Assembly (NCBI GenBank): GCA_045123995.1
Contig: JBGVKY010000014.1
Location: forward strand, 124,001-188,000
Source of the DNA: HGM11501 sp045123995
GTDB lineage: Bacteria > Bacillota > Clostridia > CAKSNL01 > HGM11501
Direction of reading: 5' to 3'
DNA length: 64,000 nucleotides
The notes below the pieces were generated by a model. The model worked only from the letters and a program-made list of their open reading frames with translations, did not search any database and was not told the origin of the DNA. Every line of letters begins with the position of its first letter. Within the stretch, counting starts at the first letter, position 1. The position numbers and the translations under genes were made by a program. Positions 34,722 through 44,135 of the stretch are shown here, one piece after another.

Positions 34722-35372
34722 ATGTATCAAAAAATAACCGATATTTTATTAGATGGCGGAGCGGCCTTTGTGGGATGTTCGTACATAGAGGACACGCCTT
34801 TTCCCGGACTTAATTATGCCATAAGCTTCGGTATAAAATTATCTACTGCAATAGTAAATACAATTTCGGATAAGGGACCGTCCAAAACCTATTTCCATCA
34901 TTACAGAACGGTTAATGCTCTTTTGGATTCATTGGGGCTTAAAGCTGTGATAGAACTGGAAAAGGCAGGGTATAACGGAGCGAATGTTCCTGCATCCCAA
35001 AGCGTTATGGGGTATAGAGGGATTTTTTCTCATAAAAAGGCGGCGGTTTTGGCAGGACTTGGATGGATAGGAAAGAGCGCTCTTTTCATAAATGAAAAAA
35101 CGGGTCCCCTTGTAAGGTTGGCTACGGTATTTACTGATATGCCGCTGCCCGTAACACAGCATGAGTATAAAGACAGATGCAAAGATTGTGAAATATGCAA
35201 AAAAATGTGCCCTTCCGGAGCCATAAGCGGAAAAACTTTTTCGGAAGATATACCGTTTTCTGACTTTTTTGATGCAGAGCTTTGCAGTACCTATATGAAG
35301 AATAATTTCAAAGATATAGGCAGAGGTGCGGTATGCGGAATTTGCATGAGATTCTGCAAGTATGGAAAGTGA
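34722..35372 (+). CDS. QueG-like double [4Fe-4S] cluster protein, short form
   Basis: A 216-residue protein resembling epoxyqueuosine reductase QueG in its cobalamin-binding and ferredoxin parts. Seen: SVMGYRGIFSHKKAAVLAGLGWIGKSALFINEKTGP in segments typical of QueG (AGLGWIGK), RLATVFTDMPL, then CKDCEICKKMCPSGAI and CGICMRFC for two clusters. It lacks the N-terminal stretch and C-terminal HEAT repeats of the usual 310-380-residue QueG. ATG 34722 follows AAGAAGGAG. It may have another reductase role; activity is not inferred. Confidence 0.75.
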   Translation: MYQKITDILLDGGAAFVGCSYIEDTPFPGLNYAISFGIKLSTAIVNTISDKGPSKTYFHHYRTVNALLDSLGLKAVIELEKAGYNGANVPASQSVMGYRGIFSHKKAAVLAGLGWIGKSALFINEKTGPLVRLATVFTDMPLPVTQHEYKDRCKDCEICKKMCPSGAISGKTFSEDIPFSDFFDAELCSTYMKNNFKDIGRGAVCGICMRFCKYGK

Positions 35373-35389
35373 ATTTCCCGGGAAATATA

Positions 35390-35418
35390 TTGACCAAAAG
35401 GTAAATATGCTATATAAT
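35390..35418 (+). promoter_or_regulatory. Sigma-A promoter of uvrB-uvrA
   Basis: TTGACC (35390-35395), 17-bp spacer, TATAAT (35413-35418). Confidence 0.85.
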
Positions 35419-35425
35419 GAGAATG

Positions 35426-35439
35426 TGAATGTTTGTTCT
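35426..35439. promoter_or_regulatory. Possible LexA (SOS) box upstream of uvrB
   Basis: TGAATGTTTGTTCT resembles the Gram-positive LexA consensus CGAACATATGTTCG in its GAA and TGTTC half sites, 8 bp downstream of the -10 box, a normal place for repression of uvrBA. The match is imperfect. Confidence 0.4.
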
Positions 35440-35465
35440 TATTTTTGATTTGAGGATTGCTGGTT

Positions 35466-37418
35466 ATGGATAAATTTGTATTAAAAAGTCCGTTTTCGCC
35501 TGCAGGAGACCAGAATGAAGCTATTTCGAAGCTTTCAGATGGCATAAAAAATGGTGAAAAGGGGCAAGTTCTCTTAGGTGTTACAGGCTCCGGAAAAACC
35601 TTTACAATGGCAAATATAATTGAAAAGGTGAACCGTCCGACGTTGGTTCTTGCTCACAATAAAACTCTGGCGGCACAGCTTTGTTCGGAATTCAAGGAGT
35701 TTTTTCCGGATAACGCCGTGGAATTTTTTGTTTCTTACTACGATTATTATCAGCCTGAAGCGTATGTTCCTCAAAGCGATACTTATATAGAAAAAGATGC
35801 GTCAATAAATGACGACATAGATAAACTGCGCCATAGTGCAACCATGGCGCTTTTTGAACGTAGAGATGTAATTGTTGTTGCCAGCGTATCTTGCATATAC
35901 GGACTCGGTGACCCGGAGGATTATCAGGAAATGGTAATATCCTTAAGACCGGGAATGAATGTAGAACGTGATGAAATTATAAAAAAATTAGTAGAAATGC
36001 AGTACGAAAGAAACGACATAAATTTCACCCGAAACAAGTTCAGGGCACGTGGTGACGTTTTGGAAATTTTCCCGTCGAGTGAAAATGAAAAAGCGGTGAG
36101 AGTGGAGTTTTTTGATGACGAAATAGAAAGAATTTGTGAGATAAATACCGTAACGGGAGAGGTTTTAGGAGTAAGAAGCCACATCATGATTTATCCTGCC
36201 TCCCATTATGTTACAAATAAAGACAAGCTTATGAGAGCCATAGGGAATATCGAAAGAGAACTTTCCCAAAGACTTTCATATTTCGAGAAAAACGGCAAGC
36301 TTTTGGAAGCCCAGAGGCTTAAGCAAAGGACAGAATATGACATGGAAATGCTTAAGGAAGTAGGCTTTTGTCAGGGAATAGAAAACTACTCAAGACATAT
36401 AAGCGGAAGGGCAGAGGGCAGCGCTCCTTATACTCTGATGGACTATTTTCCGGAGGATTTTCTTTTGATTGTTGACGAGTCTCATGTTACAATCCCCCAG
36501 GTAAGGGCAATGTATGCAGGGGACAGGTCAAGAAAGGATAATTTAGTGGAATATGGCTTTCGTCTGCCAAGTGCCTACGATAACCGACCATTGACCTTTG
36601 ATGAATTTGAAAAAAGAATAAATCAGGTTATTTTTGTGTCCGCAACACCTGCGGAATACGAGTACGATCATGCCTCTGTTGTGGCAGAGCAGGTAATAAG
36701 GCCCACGGGACTTTTAGATCCCTCTATTGAGGTAAGAAAAACAGAAGGGCAGATTGATGATTTGGTGGGAGAGATTCATAAGGTACTTGAAAAGGAAGAA
36801 AGAGTCTTAATTACTACCCTTACCAAAAAAATGGCGGAAGCACTTACCGACCACCTGCAGAGCCTTGGCATAAAAGTAAGATATATGCACAGCGAAGTTG
36901 AAACATTGGAGAGAATGGAAATTATAAGGGATTTGCGTCTGGGCGTTTTTGATGTTTTGGTTGGAATAAACCTTTTAAGAGAAGGACTTGACCTTCCCGA
37001 AGTTTCTCTTATTGCAATTTTAGATGCAGATAAAGAAGGCTTTTTAAGAAGTGAAACCTCTCTTATCCAGACCATAGGAAGAGCTGCGAGAAACTCTGAG
37101 GGAAAGGTTATAATGTATGCGGACAGAAAAACTTCTGCAATGGAAAAAGCCATAGAAGTAACTGAAAGACGAAGAAAAATTCAGGCAGAATATAACGAAA
37201 AAAACAATATCGTGCCTAAAACCGTAAAGAAGTCTGTAAGAGACGTTATAAGTGTTGTATCAAGGGAAGATATAAAGTCAAAAAAGGGAGACAGTGAGAA
37301 TATACTTTTAAGACTCGAGCGGGAAATGAAAGAGGCTGCAAGTCAATTAAGATTTGAAGATGCGGCATATCTTCGTGACAAGCTTGAAAGGATACGGAGT
37401 GAACTTGAACATGAATGA
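35466..37418 (+). CDS. uvrB: Excinuclease ABC subunit B
   Basis: Helicase-like damage verifier of nucleotide excision repair. ATG 35466 is 9 bp after GAGGA. 650 residues: LLGVTGSGKTFTMAN (Walker A), the beta-hairpin YYDYYQPEAYVPQSDTYIEKD in parts, DESHVT, helicase motifs V-VI (GINLLREGLDLPE, QTIGRAARN), and a C-terminal UVR domain that binds UvrC. Overlaps uvrA by 8 bp. Confidence 0.98.
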   Translation: MDKFVLKSPFSPAGDQNEAISKLSDGIKNGEKGQVLLGVTGSGKTFTMANIIEKVNRPTLVLAHNKTLAAQLCSEFKEFFPDNAVEFFVSYYDYYQPEAYVPQSDTYIEKDASINDDIDKLRHSATMALFERRDVIVVASVSCIYGLGDPEDYQEMVISLRPGMNVERDEIIKKLVEMQYERNDINFTRNKFRARGDVLEIFPSSENEKAVRVEFFDDEIERICEINTVTGEVLGVRSHIMIYPASHYVTNKDKLMRAIGNIERELSQRLSYFEKNGKLLEAQRLKQRTEYDMEMLKEVGFCQGIENYSRHISGRAEGSAPYTLMDYFPEDFLLIVDESHVTIPQVRAMYAGDRSRKDNLVEYGFRLPSAYDNRPLTFDEFEKRINQVIFVSATPAEYEYDHASVVAEQVIRPTGLLDPSIEVRKTEGQIDDLVGEIHKVLEKEERVLITTLTKKMAEALTDHLQSLGIKVRYMHSEVETLERMEIIRDLRLGVFDVLVGINLLREGLDLPEVSLIAILDADKEGFLRSETSLIQTIGRAARNSEGKVIMYADRKTSAMEKAIEVTERRRKIQAEYNEKNNIVPKTVKKSVRDVISVVSREDIKSKKGDSENILLRLEREMKEAASQLRFEDAAYLRDKLERIRSELEHE

Positions 37419-40239
37419 TAAAATTGTTATAAGGGGTGCTAAAGAAAACAACTTAAAGGGGATAGATCTTACTGTTCCCAGAAATAAGTTTGTGGTTTTC
37501 ACAGGTCTTTCAGGCTCGGGAAAATCCTCTTTGGCCTTTGATACAATTTATGCAGAGGGACAGAGAAGATATGTGGAGTCTCTGTCTTCCTATGCAAGAC
37601 AGTTTTTAGGGCAGATGAAAAAGCCTGATGTGGAGTTTATCGGCGGACTTTCACCTGCTATATCCATTGACCAGAAAACCACCAGTAAAAATCCCCGTTC
37701 TACCGTTGGGACAGTCACTGAAATTTATGACTATTTAAGACTTTTATATGCAAGAGTGGGCGTTCCTCACTGTCCCCAGTGCGGAAAAGAAATAAATATG
37801 CAGACAGTAGACCAGATTGCAGACAGTATAATGGCATTTCCCGAGGGCACAAAAATCATAATTTTAAGCCCTGTTGTAAGAGGGAAAAAGGGAGAATATC
37901 AAAAGCTTTTCGAGGATGCAGGGAAAAATGGATTTGTGAGAGTCCGGGTTGACGGAGAAATCCGCCTTCTGGAGGAAGAAATAAAGCTTGATAAAAAGAA
38001 AAAGCATACCATTGAAATTGTAGTGGATCGTCTTTCAATCAAACCTGATATGGTAAAGAGACTTACGGAGTCTATAGAAACCTCCCTTAAAATGTCGGGT
38101 GGACTCATAAGTATTCTTGACGGCGATGGAAATATCCATACTTACAGCCGTAACTATGCCTGTCATGACTGCGGAATAAGCCTTGATGAACTGGAACCCA
38201 GACTTTTTTCATTTAACAATCCTTTCGGAGCTTGTCCTGAATGTGCAGGATTGGGATATATAATGAAAATGGACCCCGAAAGGATTATAACCGATGCCAA
38301 CCTTACCATCTATAACGGCGGAATTGATTTAATGGGCTGGGATGGAAGTGTAGAGGGAGGCATGGTGGAAAAGATATATGATGGTCTTGAAAGAAAGTAT
38401 AATATAGATTACCATGTACCAATAAAGGAACTTTCGGAAGAAGCGAAAAATATTTTGTTTTACGGAAGCGGAACGGATTTAATCGAAATCCATTATAAGG
38501 GAAGAGAAAGCAGAACCGAACAGATTTACGATAAAACCTACGAGGGAATAATCCCATGCATGGAGCGACGTTACGCGGAGACTAGTTCCGATTTCATGAA
38601 GTATTATTATGAACTTCGCATGAGTAGATGCCATTGTAACACCTGTAATGGAAAAAGGCTTAAAAAGGAAGCTTTAGCAGTTACGGTAGGTGGAATAAAT
38701 ATTCATGAGCTTACGGAAAAATCCATTTTAGACGGGAAGAATTTTCTTGAGAGCTTAAGCTTTTCAAAAAAAGATGAGAAGATTGCGGAGCCAATAATAA
38801 GAGAGATAAAGGCAAGACTCGGATTTTTAAGTGAAGTGGGACTTAACTACCTTACGCTGGGGCGTGCCTCAGCCACCCTGTCAGGAGGAGAAGCTCAGAG
38901 AATCCGCCTTGCAACCCAGATAGGTTCAGGTCTTACGGGTGTCTTGTACATTCTGGATGAACCGTCAATCGGTCTTCACCAGAGAGATAACGGAAAGCTT
39001 ATATCCGCCCTTAAAAATTTAAGGGATATGGGAAATACACTTATAGTTGTTGAACATGATGAAGAGACTATGAGAGAAGCTGACCACATTGTTGATATAG
39101 GTCCCGGGGCAGGAATTCACGGAGGATATGTGGTTGCAGAGGGAAGCGTGTCAGACATAGAAAAGGCCGAAAATTCTGTTACGGGAGACTATCTTTCCGG
39201 AAGATGTAAAATAGAGGTTCCACAAAAGAGACGTGAGGGCAACGGAAAAGTTATAGAAATTGTAGGGGCTAAAGAAAATAATCTCAAAAATATAAATGTA
39301 AAAATTCCACTGGGCAAACTGGTTTCTGTTACTGGTGTGTCGGGTTCGGGAAAATCCACCCTGATAAATGAAATTCTTCATAAAAGCCTTGCCCGTTCCT
39401 TAAACGGAGCAACCAAGGATATGCCGGGAAAGCACAAAGAGATAAAGGGAATTGAATATCTGGATAAGGTTATAGATATTGACCAGTCTCCCATCGGAAG
39501 AACTCCCAGATCAAATCCTGCCACATATACCGGAGTTTTCGGTGACATAAGAGAGCTTTTTGCATCAACCAACGAAGCTAAGGCAAGGGGCTACGGTGCA
39601 GGTCGTTTCAGCTTCAATGTAAAGGGCGGAAGATGTGAAGCCTGCTCGGGTGACGGAATACTGAAGATAGAAATGCACTTTTTATCAGACGTTTATGTGC
39701 CCTGCGAGGTTTGCGGCGGAAAAAGATACAGTCGTGAAACATTAGAGGTTAAATATAAGGGTAAAAACATCTACGAGGTTTTGGAAATGACAGTAGAAGA
39801 GGGGCTTTCTTTCTTTGAAAACATCCCTAAAATTAAAAGAAAGCTTGAAACCTTGTATGATGTGGGTCTTGGCTATATAAAAATCGGTCAGTCTTCAACA
39901 ACCCTGTCGGGAGGTGAAGCTCAGAGAGTCAAGCTTTCAACAGAGCTTTCAAAACGTCCTACCGGAAAAACCATATATATACTTGACGAACCTACTACGG
40001 GTCTTCATACTGCTGACGTGCATAAACTCATCGGGGTGCTTTCCCGCCTTACCGATGCGGGTAATTCTGTGGTGGTTATAGAACACAATCTGGATGTAAT
40101 AAAAGTTTCTGACCACATCATAGATTTGGGGCCCGAGGGTGGAGATGCAGGGGGACAGATTATAGCAGAAGGAACTCCTGAGGAAGTTGCAGAAAATAAA
40201 AAATCAGTTACAGGGAAGTATCTTAAGAAGTATTTATAG
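37411..40239 (+). CDS. uvrA: Excinuclease ABC subunit A
   Basis: ABC-type ATPase that finds DNA lesions and loads UvrB. Start ATG 37411 overlaps the uvrB end. 942 residues with two nucleotide-binding halves: GLSGSGKSSLAFD and GVSGSGKSTLINE Walker A motifs, LSGGEAQRIRLA and LSGGEAQRVKLS signatures, and zinc-finger cysteines (CPQCG; CHDCG/CPECAG; CEACSGDG..CEVCGG). uvrC is not in the window. Confidence 0.98.
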   Translation: MNDKIVIRGAKENNLKGIDLTVPRNKFVVFTGLSGSGKSSLAFDTIYAEGQRRYVESLSSYARQFLGQMKKPDVEFIGGLSPAISIDQKTTSKNPRSTVGTVTEIYDYLRLLYARVGVPHCPQCGKEINMQTVDQIADSIMAFPEGTKIIILSPVVRGKKGEYQKLFEDAGKNGFVRVRVDGEIRLLEEEIKLDKKKKHTIEIVVDRLSIKPDMVKRLTESIETSLKMSGGLISILDGDGNIHTYSRNYACHDCGISLDELEPRLFSFNNPFGACPECAGLGYIMKMDPERIITDANLTIYNGGIDLMGWDGSVEGGMVEKIYDGLERKYNIDYHVPIKELSEEAKNILFYGSGTDLIEIHYKGRESRTEQIYDKTYEGIIPCMERRYAETSSDFMKYYYELRMSRCHCNTCNGKRLKKEALAVTVGGINIHELTEKSILDGKNFLESLSFSKKDEKIAEPIIREIKARLGFLSEVGLNYLTLGRASATLSGGEAQRIRLATQIGSGLTGVLYILDEPSIGLHQRDNGKLISALKNLRDMGNTLIVVEHDEETMREADHIVDIGPGAGIHGGYVVAEGSVSDIEKAENSVTGDYLSGRCKIEVPQKRREGNGKVIEIVGAKENNLKNINVKIPLGKLVSVTGVSGSGKSTLINEILHKSLARSLNGATKDMPGKHKEIKGIEYLDKVIDIDQSPIGRTPRSNPATYTGVFGDIRELFASTNEAKARGYGAGRFSFNVKGGRCEACSGDGILKIEMHFLSDVYVPCEVCGGKRYSRETLEVKYKGKNIYEVLEMTVEEGLSFFENIPKIKRKLETLYDVGLGYIKIGQSSTTLSGGEAQRVKLSTELSKRPTGKTIYILDEPTTGLHTADVHKLIGVLSRLTDAGNSVVVIEHNLDVIKVSDHIIDLGPEGGDAGGQIIAEGTPEEVAENKKSVTGKYLKKYL

Positions 40240-40249
40240 GAGGGTGATT

Positions 40250-41485
40250 ATGCTAAGAGGTAATGCTATAGTTGGTCAGTCAGGCGGCCCTACGGCGGTT
40301 ATCAATGCAAGTTTAGCAGGGGTTTTTAAAACGGCAAAGGATAACGGATGCGAGCATGTTTACGGCATGCGCCACGGTGTACAGGGGTTGGCAAACGGTG
40401 AATATATAGATATATCGGATTATATAAAAAGCAATCTGGAGATAGAGCTTCTTAAAAGAACACCGGCTTCCTTTCTGGGAACTTGCCGTTACAAGCTTCC
40501 TCTGTGTGAAGAAAGTACAGAGGTCTATGAAAAAATATTTGGATTTCTTAAAAAACTTAATATCAAATATTTTTTCTATATAGGCGGAAACGATTCCATG
40601 GATACAATTATGAAGCTGTCAGAGTATGCAGAGAAAATTGGCTCAGATATACGTTTCATAGGAGTACCTAAGACAATAGACAATGACCTGGCAGAAACCG
40701 ATCATACTCCGGGATATGGTTCTGCGGCAAAGTATATTGCAACATCGGTGAAAGAGATAATATGCGATGCTAAAACCTACTACACCGATTCAATAACAGT
40801 TGTAGAAATTATGGGTAGAAATGCAGGTTGGCTAACGGCAGCTGCAGCCCTTTCAAGATGTGAAGATTGTTCGGGACCTGACCTTATTTATCTGCCGGAG
40901 AGAAAGTTTGACCACAATGAATTTATAGGAAAAATAGAAGAATTAAAAAAGACAAACAAGGTTGTTACCATTGCGGTATCTGAGGGTGTCAAAACAAAAG
41001 ACGGAAGATATGTATGCGAAGTGAATAAAAAGAATACTGTAACAGACTCTTTCGGTCATAAACTTTTAGGAGGTACAGCTATGTACCTGTCTGATTTTAT
41101 AACTGAGCATACGGGAGTGAAATCTCGTGGTATAGTTTTTTCGACTTTGCAAAGATGTGCTTCTCACATGGTTTCCAGACGAGACATAACCGAGGCTTAC
41201 ATGGTGGGAGCTGATGCGGTTATTGAAGCTATAAAAGGAAACACAGGAAAAATGATAATAATAAAACGTCTTTCAAACGAGCCGTATAATGTGGTAACAG
41301 CTTCTTTCGATATAAGAAAAATAGCGAACAAAGAAAAGTGTGTGCCCGATAAATGGATAGCCAAAGAAGGAAATTATATAACTAAAGAGTTGGAAGATTA
41401 TATAAGACCTCTTATAATAGGGGAGCTTTCGCCTTTTATGGTGGACGGACTTCCAAGACATCTTTTTATAGACGATAAGAATTAA
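40250..41485 (+). CDS. pfp: Phosphofructokinase, pyrophosphate-dependent type
   Basis: Phosphorylates fructose-6-phosphate. ATG 40250 follows GGAGGGTGAT. In 411 residues, GGNDS (112-116) replaces the ATP-type GGDGS, and PKTIDND (140-146) replaces PGTIDND; both changes mark diphosphate-fructose-6-phosphate phosphotransferases (family knowledge). GYGSAA and MGRNAGWLTA follow. The gene starts 10 bp after uvrA. PPi use is inferred from these residues. Confidence 0.88.
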   Translation: MLRGNAIVGQSGGPTAVINASLAGVFKTAKDNGCEHVYGMRHGVQGLANGEYIDISDYIKSNLEIELLKRTPASFLGTCRYKLPLCEESTEVYEKIFGFLKKLNIKYFFYIGGNDSMDTIMKLSEYAEKIGSDIRFIGVPKTIDNDLAETDHTPGYGSAAKYIATSVKEIICDAKTYYTDSITVVEIMGRNAGWLTAAAALSRCEDCSGPDLIYLPERKFDHNEFIGKIEELKKTNKVVTIAVSEGVKTKDGRYVCEVNKKNTVTDSFGHKLLGGTAMYLSDFITEHTGVKSRGIVFSTLQRCASHMVSRRDITEAYMVGADAVIEAIKGNTGKMIIIKRLSNEPYNVVTASFDIRKIANKEKCVPDKWIAKEGNYITKELEDYIRPLIIGELSPFMVDGLPRHLFIDDKN

Positions 41486-41498
41486 AAGAAGTAAGCCT

Positions 41499-41861
41499 AT
41501 GAATAAAAAAGAGTTCTTTCCGACAGGGAAGAAAATTGATTCCTGGTTTTATGATAAAAAAATCCCAGCTCTCGAGGAGCAAGGAAAGATGTCAAATTTT
41601 GTAAACGTATACAGATGGACGCAGTTTTTTGACCTTAAAGGAAGAGAGGATATGCCTGTATCCGTAGCAAGCAATATAAATATTCACGACTGCGATGTGG
41701 AATGTAAGAACTATTTTGATTTTACACCGGATAAAAAATTATATGAACTTAAGAATTTCACATTCAAAAATCTTTCTGTAAAAACATTAAGAAACACCTT
41801 CTCGGAGGAGTACATTGAAACAGTATCAGTTGAAAATGTAAATATTGAGATAACGGAATAA
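41499..41861 (+). pseudogene. Probable internally deleted GH28 (polygalacturonase-like) remnant
   Basis: A 120-residue open frame that does not look like an independent fold. Residues 6-30 (FFPTGKKIDSWFYDKKI...GK) resemble the start of clostridial and Bacteroides GH28 enzymes, and residues 35-120 (WTQFFDLKGREDMPVSVASNI, then C/F-rich beta-helix rungs) resemble their C-terminal end. About 350 residues of catalytic beta helix would be missing between them, with the frame kept. The similarity is from memory of the family. It lies 13 bp after pfp and converges with a GH78 gene, consistent with a former pectin-use locus. It could still be expressed as a small protein. Confidence 0.55.
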
Positions 41862-41893
41862 AAAAAGACCCGTCGTACGACGGGTCTTTTTTT
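41860..41893. terminator. Bidirectional terminator between GH28 remnant and GH78 gene
   Basis: 20-bp perfect palindrome GACCCGTCGTACGACGGGTC (41867-41886) with A-run and T-run flanks. Confidence 0.92.
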
Positions 41894-43550
41894 ATTCAAC
41901 TATTGTAACCTCGGCGGGCTTGTCAATTAAAACTTCAATGCTGCCGTCAGCTTTGCGTGTAGCTTCAACGGATACTATGCCGTAGGGAGTGGGGTATGTG
42001 CCTTTGATATGGTTAAGCTTTGTTCCTAAATTGGGTTTAACCGCAATTTTTTTGCAGCCGGGTTCTATTACCTTTACACCAAGGATGTATTCCTGAATGA
42101 ATGCTGCGGGACCTGATGCCCAGCCGTGACACAAGCTGTGACGGAAGCCCTTATAGCAATATGCACCGTGGTCACCGTGAATGTCATTTTCATCTTCGGG
42201 AACAAATTCGTCAATTCTTCTTGCACCCTCTGCCCATTCCAAATTAAAGTCTTCAAAGAATGTGGTTGCCCCAAGCTCAATCATTTTGCCCCAGAACTTA
42301 TTCATAAGCTCGATTGTTCCGTCAATATCACCTGCTTCGCCTCTTGCCTTTAATATGTAATAACCAAGGAAAGTAGAAAGATTGTGAAGAGGATCAACTG
42401 CTAAAATGTTGTTATTTACCTCATCGAAAGGTAAAACTCCGGCAAGAGCCATCAGGGCAGCTGCCTGCTTGCAGGAACCTGTTTCGGGAGCGTGGGCTTT
42501 AAGAATATCAGAGTAGTGCTTACATTTTTCTGCCATAGTATCATCTTTATATTCTTTTGCAATATTTTCTGCGGCGTCAAGAGCCATAATGAAAATTGCG
42601 TGCATACCGGCCTTCTGACCAACCTTATCGGGGGATGTGGGCCAGTCGATAAAGTGGTTGTCTATGTCAATGTCCCCGTTTTCGGAAATTTTAGAAAAGA
42701 GCACGGAAAGAGTTTCGTATAAATAATCTTTCTGGGCGTAAAGATAGTCATAATTTCCGTTCTGTACATACCAGTCCCAATGGATTTTAATCCACCACAT
42801 GGTATAGGTTGGGATAGAGTTCATCCATTTATTTGTGGGGCAGTTGTTCTTTGTAAAGTCAAGGCTTTTGGGAACACAGGGATCGAAGCCGAAAACTTTC
42901 TGAATTGTGGAAGTTTCGGGATGCATGTCGCCGATCCACACAAGACGGTCTCTCTTTATTCCGTCCCAGAGATAATTCTGCATATTGAGGTGAACGGTGT
43001 AAACGGCAGTTTCCCAAACCTCGTTGAGCATTTTATCGTCAGATGTGAAAGACCCTTTGTAATCAACTTCCTGATAGATGAAAGCGGCTCTTACGGCAGA
43101 AAGCTGAATTTCTCCTACATTACAGTCAAGTCTTAAAAAGCGGAAGCCTGTATTTCCGAATTCCACAGAACCCATCTGAGATATGGGAAGCTCAAAATCA
43201 CGCTGTGCATGATTGTTAGTGGCATTCTTTTCTCCGTAAAGGTCGGTCATACATTCCATAACTGATTCGCCGAAACGAACACGGAGACGTCCCTCCATAC
43301 CCACTTGACAACGGCAGATATGAGCAATAGCTAAAATACCGCCATGTAATTCGCATCCGAAGTCAAACAATACGGAAGAACCCTCTTTCATGGTGCAGAG
43401 GGGTCCGGGATTAAGAGAAGCCTGAAGAGGCTTTTCTGTCATAAGTGCTTCGGGATTTGTTATATCTCCGTTTGTCCAAAGGATTTTTTTGGGCATAAGA
43501 TATTTCTTTACTCTGTTATCTTTGATGCCCTCTGAAAAAATGTTTCTCAT
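41892..43550 (-). CDS. Alpha-L-rhamnosidase-like glycoside hydrolase (GH78-type six-hairpin)
   Basis: Cytoplasmic glycosidase of 552 residues, no signal peptide. An N-terminal beta-sandwich (to about 165) is followed by an (alpha/alpha)6 domain with WDGIKRDRLVWIGDMHPE, the GH78 catalytic-region motif, FIDWPTSP, and LEWAEGARRIDEF, then a C-terminal beta domain (IKGTYPTPYGIVSVE). GH78 enzymes release L-rhamnose from pectin fragments or plant glycosides. AAGGAGA precedes the ATG at 43550. It starts 1 bp after the flavin reductase gene. Substrate specificity is inferred. Confidence 0.82.
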   Translation of the reverse strand: MRNIFSEGIKDNRVKKYLMPKKILWTNGDITNPEALMTEKPLQASLNPGPLCTMKEGSSVLFDFGCELHGGILAIAHICRCQVGMEGRLRVRFGESVMECMTDLYGEKNATNNHAQRDFELPISQMGSVEFGNTGFRFLRLDCNVGEIQLSAVRAAFIYQEVDYKGSFTSDDKMLNEVWETAVYTVHLNMQNYLWDGIKRDRLVWIGDMHPETSTIQKVFGFDPCVPKSLDFTKNNCPTNKWMNSIPTYTMWWIKIHWDWYVQNGNYDYLYAQKDYLYETLSVLFSKISENGDIDIDNHFIDWPTSPDKVGQKAGMHAIFIMALDAAENIAKEYKDDTMAEKCKHYSDILKAHAPETGSCKQAAALMALAGVLPFDEVNNNILAVDPLHNLSTFLGYYILKARGEAGDIDGTIELMNKFWGKMIELGATTFFEDFNLEWAEGARRIDEFVPEDENDIHGDHGAYCYKGFRHSLCHGWASGPAAFIQEYILGVKVIEPGCKKIAVKPNLGTKLNHIKGTYPTPYGIVSVEATRKADGSIEVLIDKPAEVTIVE

Positions 43551-43551
43551 G

Positions 43552-44043
43552 TTAAATCTCCTTATAATTTAATATTTCTCCTGTGTAAATAGTATGATAA
43601 TCACCATTTTTGTACCATTTTTCGTTGCATTCTTCTGAGGTTTCATTTTGGGTCATTTCAGTTTTGTAAATCACCCTGCACTCTAAAACCATACATCCTT
43701 TAATACCTGAAACTCCTGAAAAGTCGGACTTCACTGTTTCTAAGTTACACTCTTTAATTTTGTCAAAATCACGACCCGACTTGCTTCCGCAAAAGGCAAG
43801 CTCCTTTTTATAAGTGTCATCTTTGGGGATGCTAACTGTGAAATAAGGATTTTTGTCAATGAAGTCCTTTGAAAATCTTGACTTTCTCACCATGACGGAA
43901 AAAACGCTTTTTCCCTGGGAAATACCGATTTGTGCCCATCCTATTGTCATAGGATTTTCCTTTTGTTCGTCACCAACCATTAAAAAAGCTCCGAATTTTC
44001 CTAAATTTTCAAGGATTTTACTTGAATTTTCTAAAAAAACCAT
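43552..44043 (-). CDS. Flavin reductase family protein (FMN-binding split barrel)
   Basis: A 163-residue flavoprotein of the flavin reductase-like group: GWAQIGISQGKSVFSVMVRKSRFSKDFI is the FMN-binding region in part, and FTVSIPKD and CGSKSGRDFDKI match the anaerobe branch of the family. Two adjacent ATG codons (44046 and 44043) lie after AAGGGGG; I prefer 44043 for spacing. Possible role in flavin or oxygen/NO stress redox chemistry; electron partner unknown. Confidence 0.8.
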   Translation of the reverse strand: MVFLENSSKILENLGKFGAFLMVGDEQKENPMTIGWAQIGISQGKSVFSVMVRKSRFSKDFIDKNPYFTVSIPKDDTYKKELAFCGSKSGRDFDKIKECNLETVKSDFSGVSGIKGCMVLECRVIYKTEMTQNETSEECNEKWYKNGDYHTIYTGEILNYKEI

Positions 44044-44073
44044 CATATGCCCCCTTGCTAAAAGTCAATTTAT

Positions 44074-44102
44074 ATATTATCATATAATTATGAAAAAGGC
44101 AA
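44074..44102 (-). promoter_or_regulatory. Promoter of flavin reductase-GH78 operon
   Basis: Minus strand TTGCCT (44097-44102), 17-bp spacer, TAATAT (44074-44079) with TGA extended -10. Confidence 0.65.
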
Positions 44103-44135
44103 CGAAAATATTAAAAAATATGCGAGGTTATCCTT

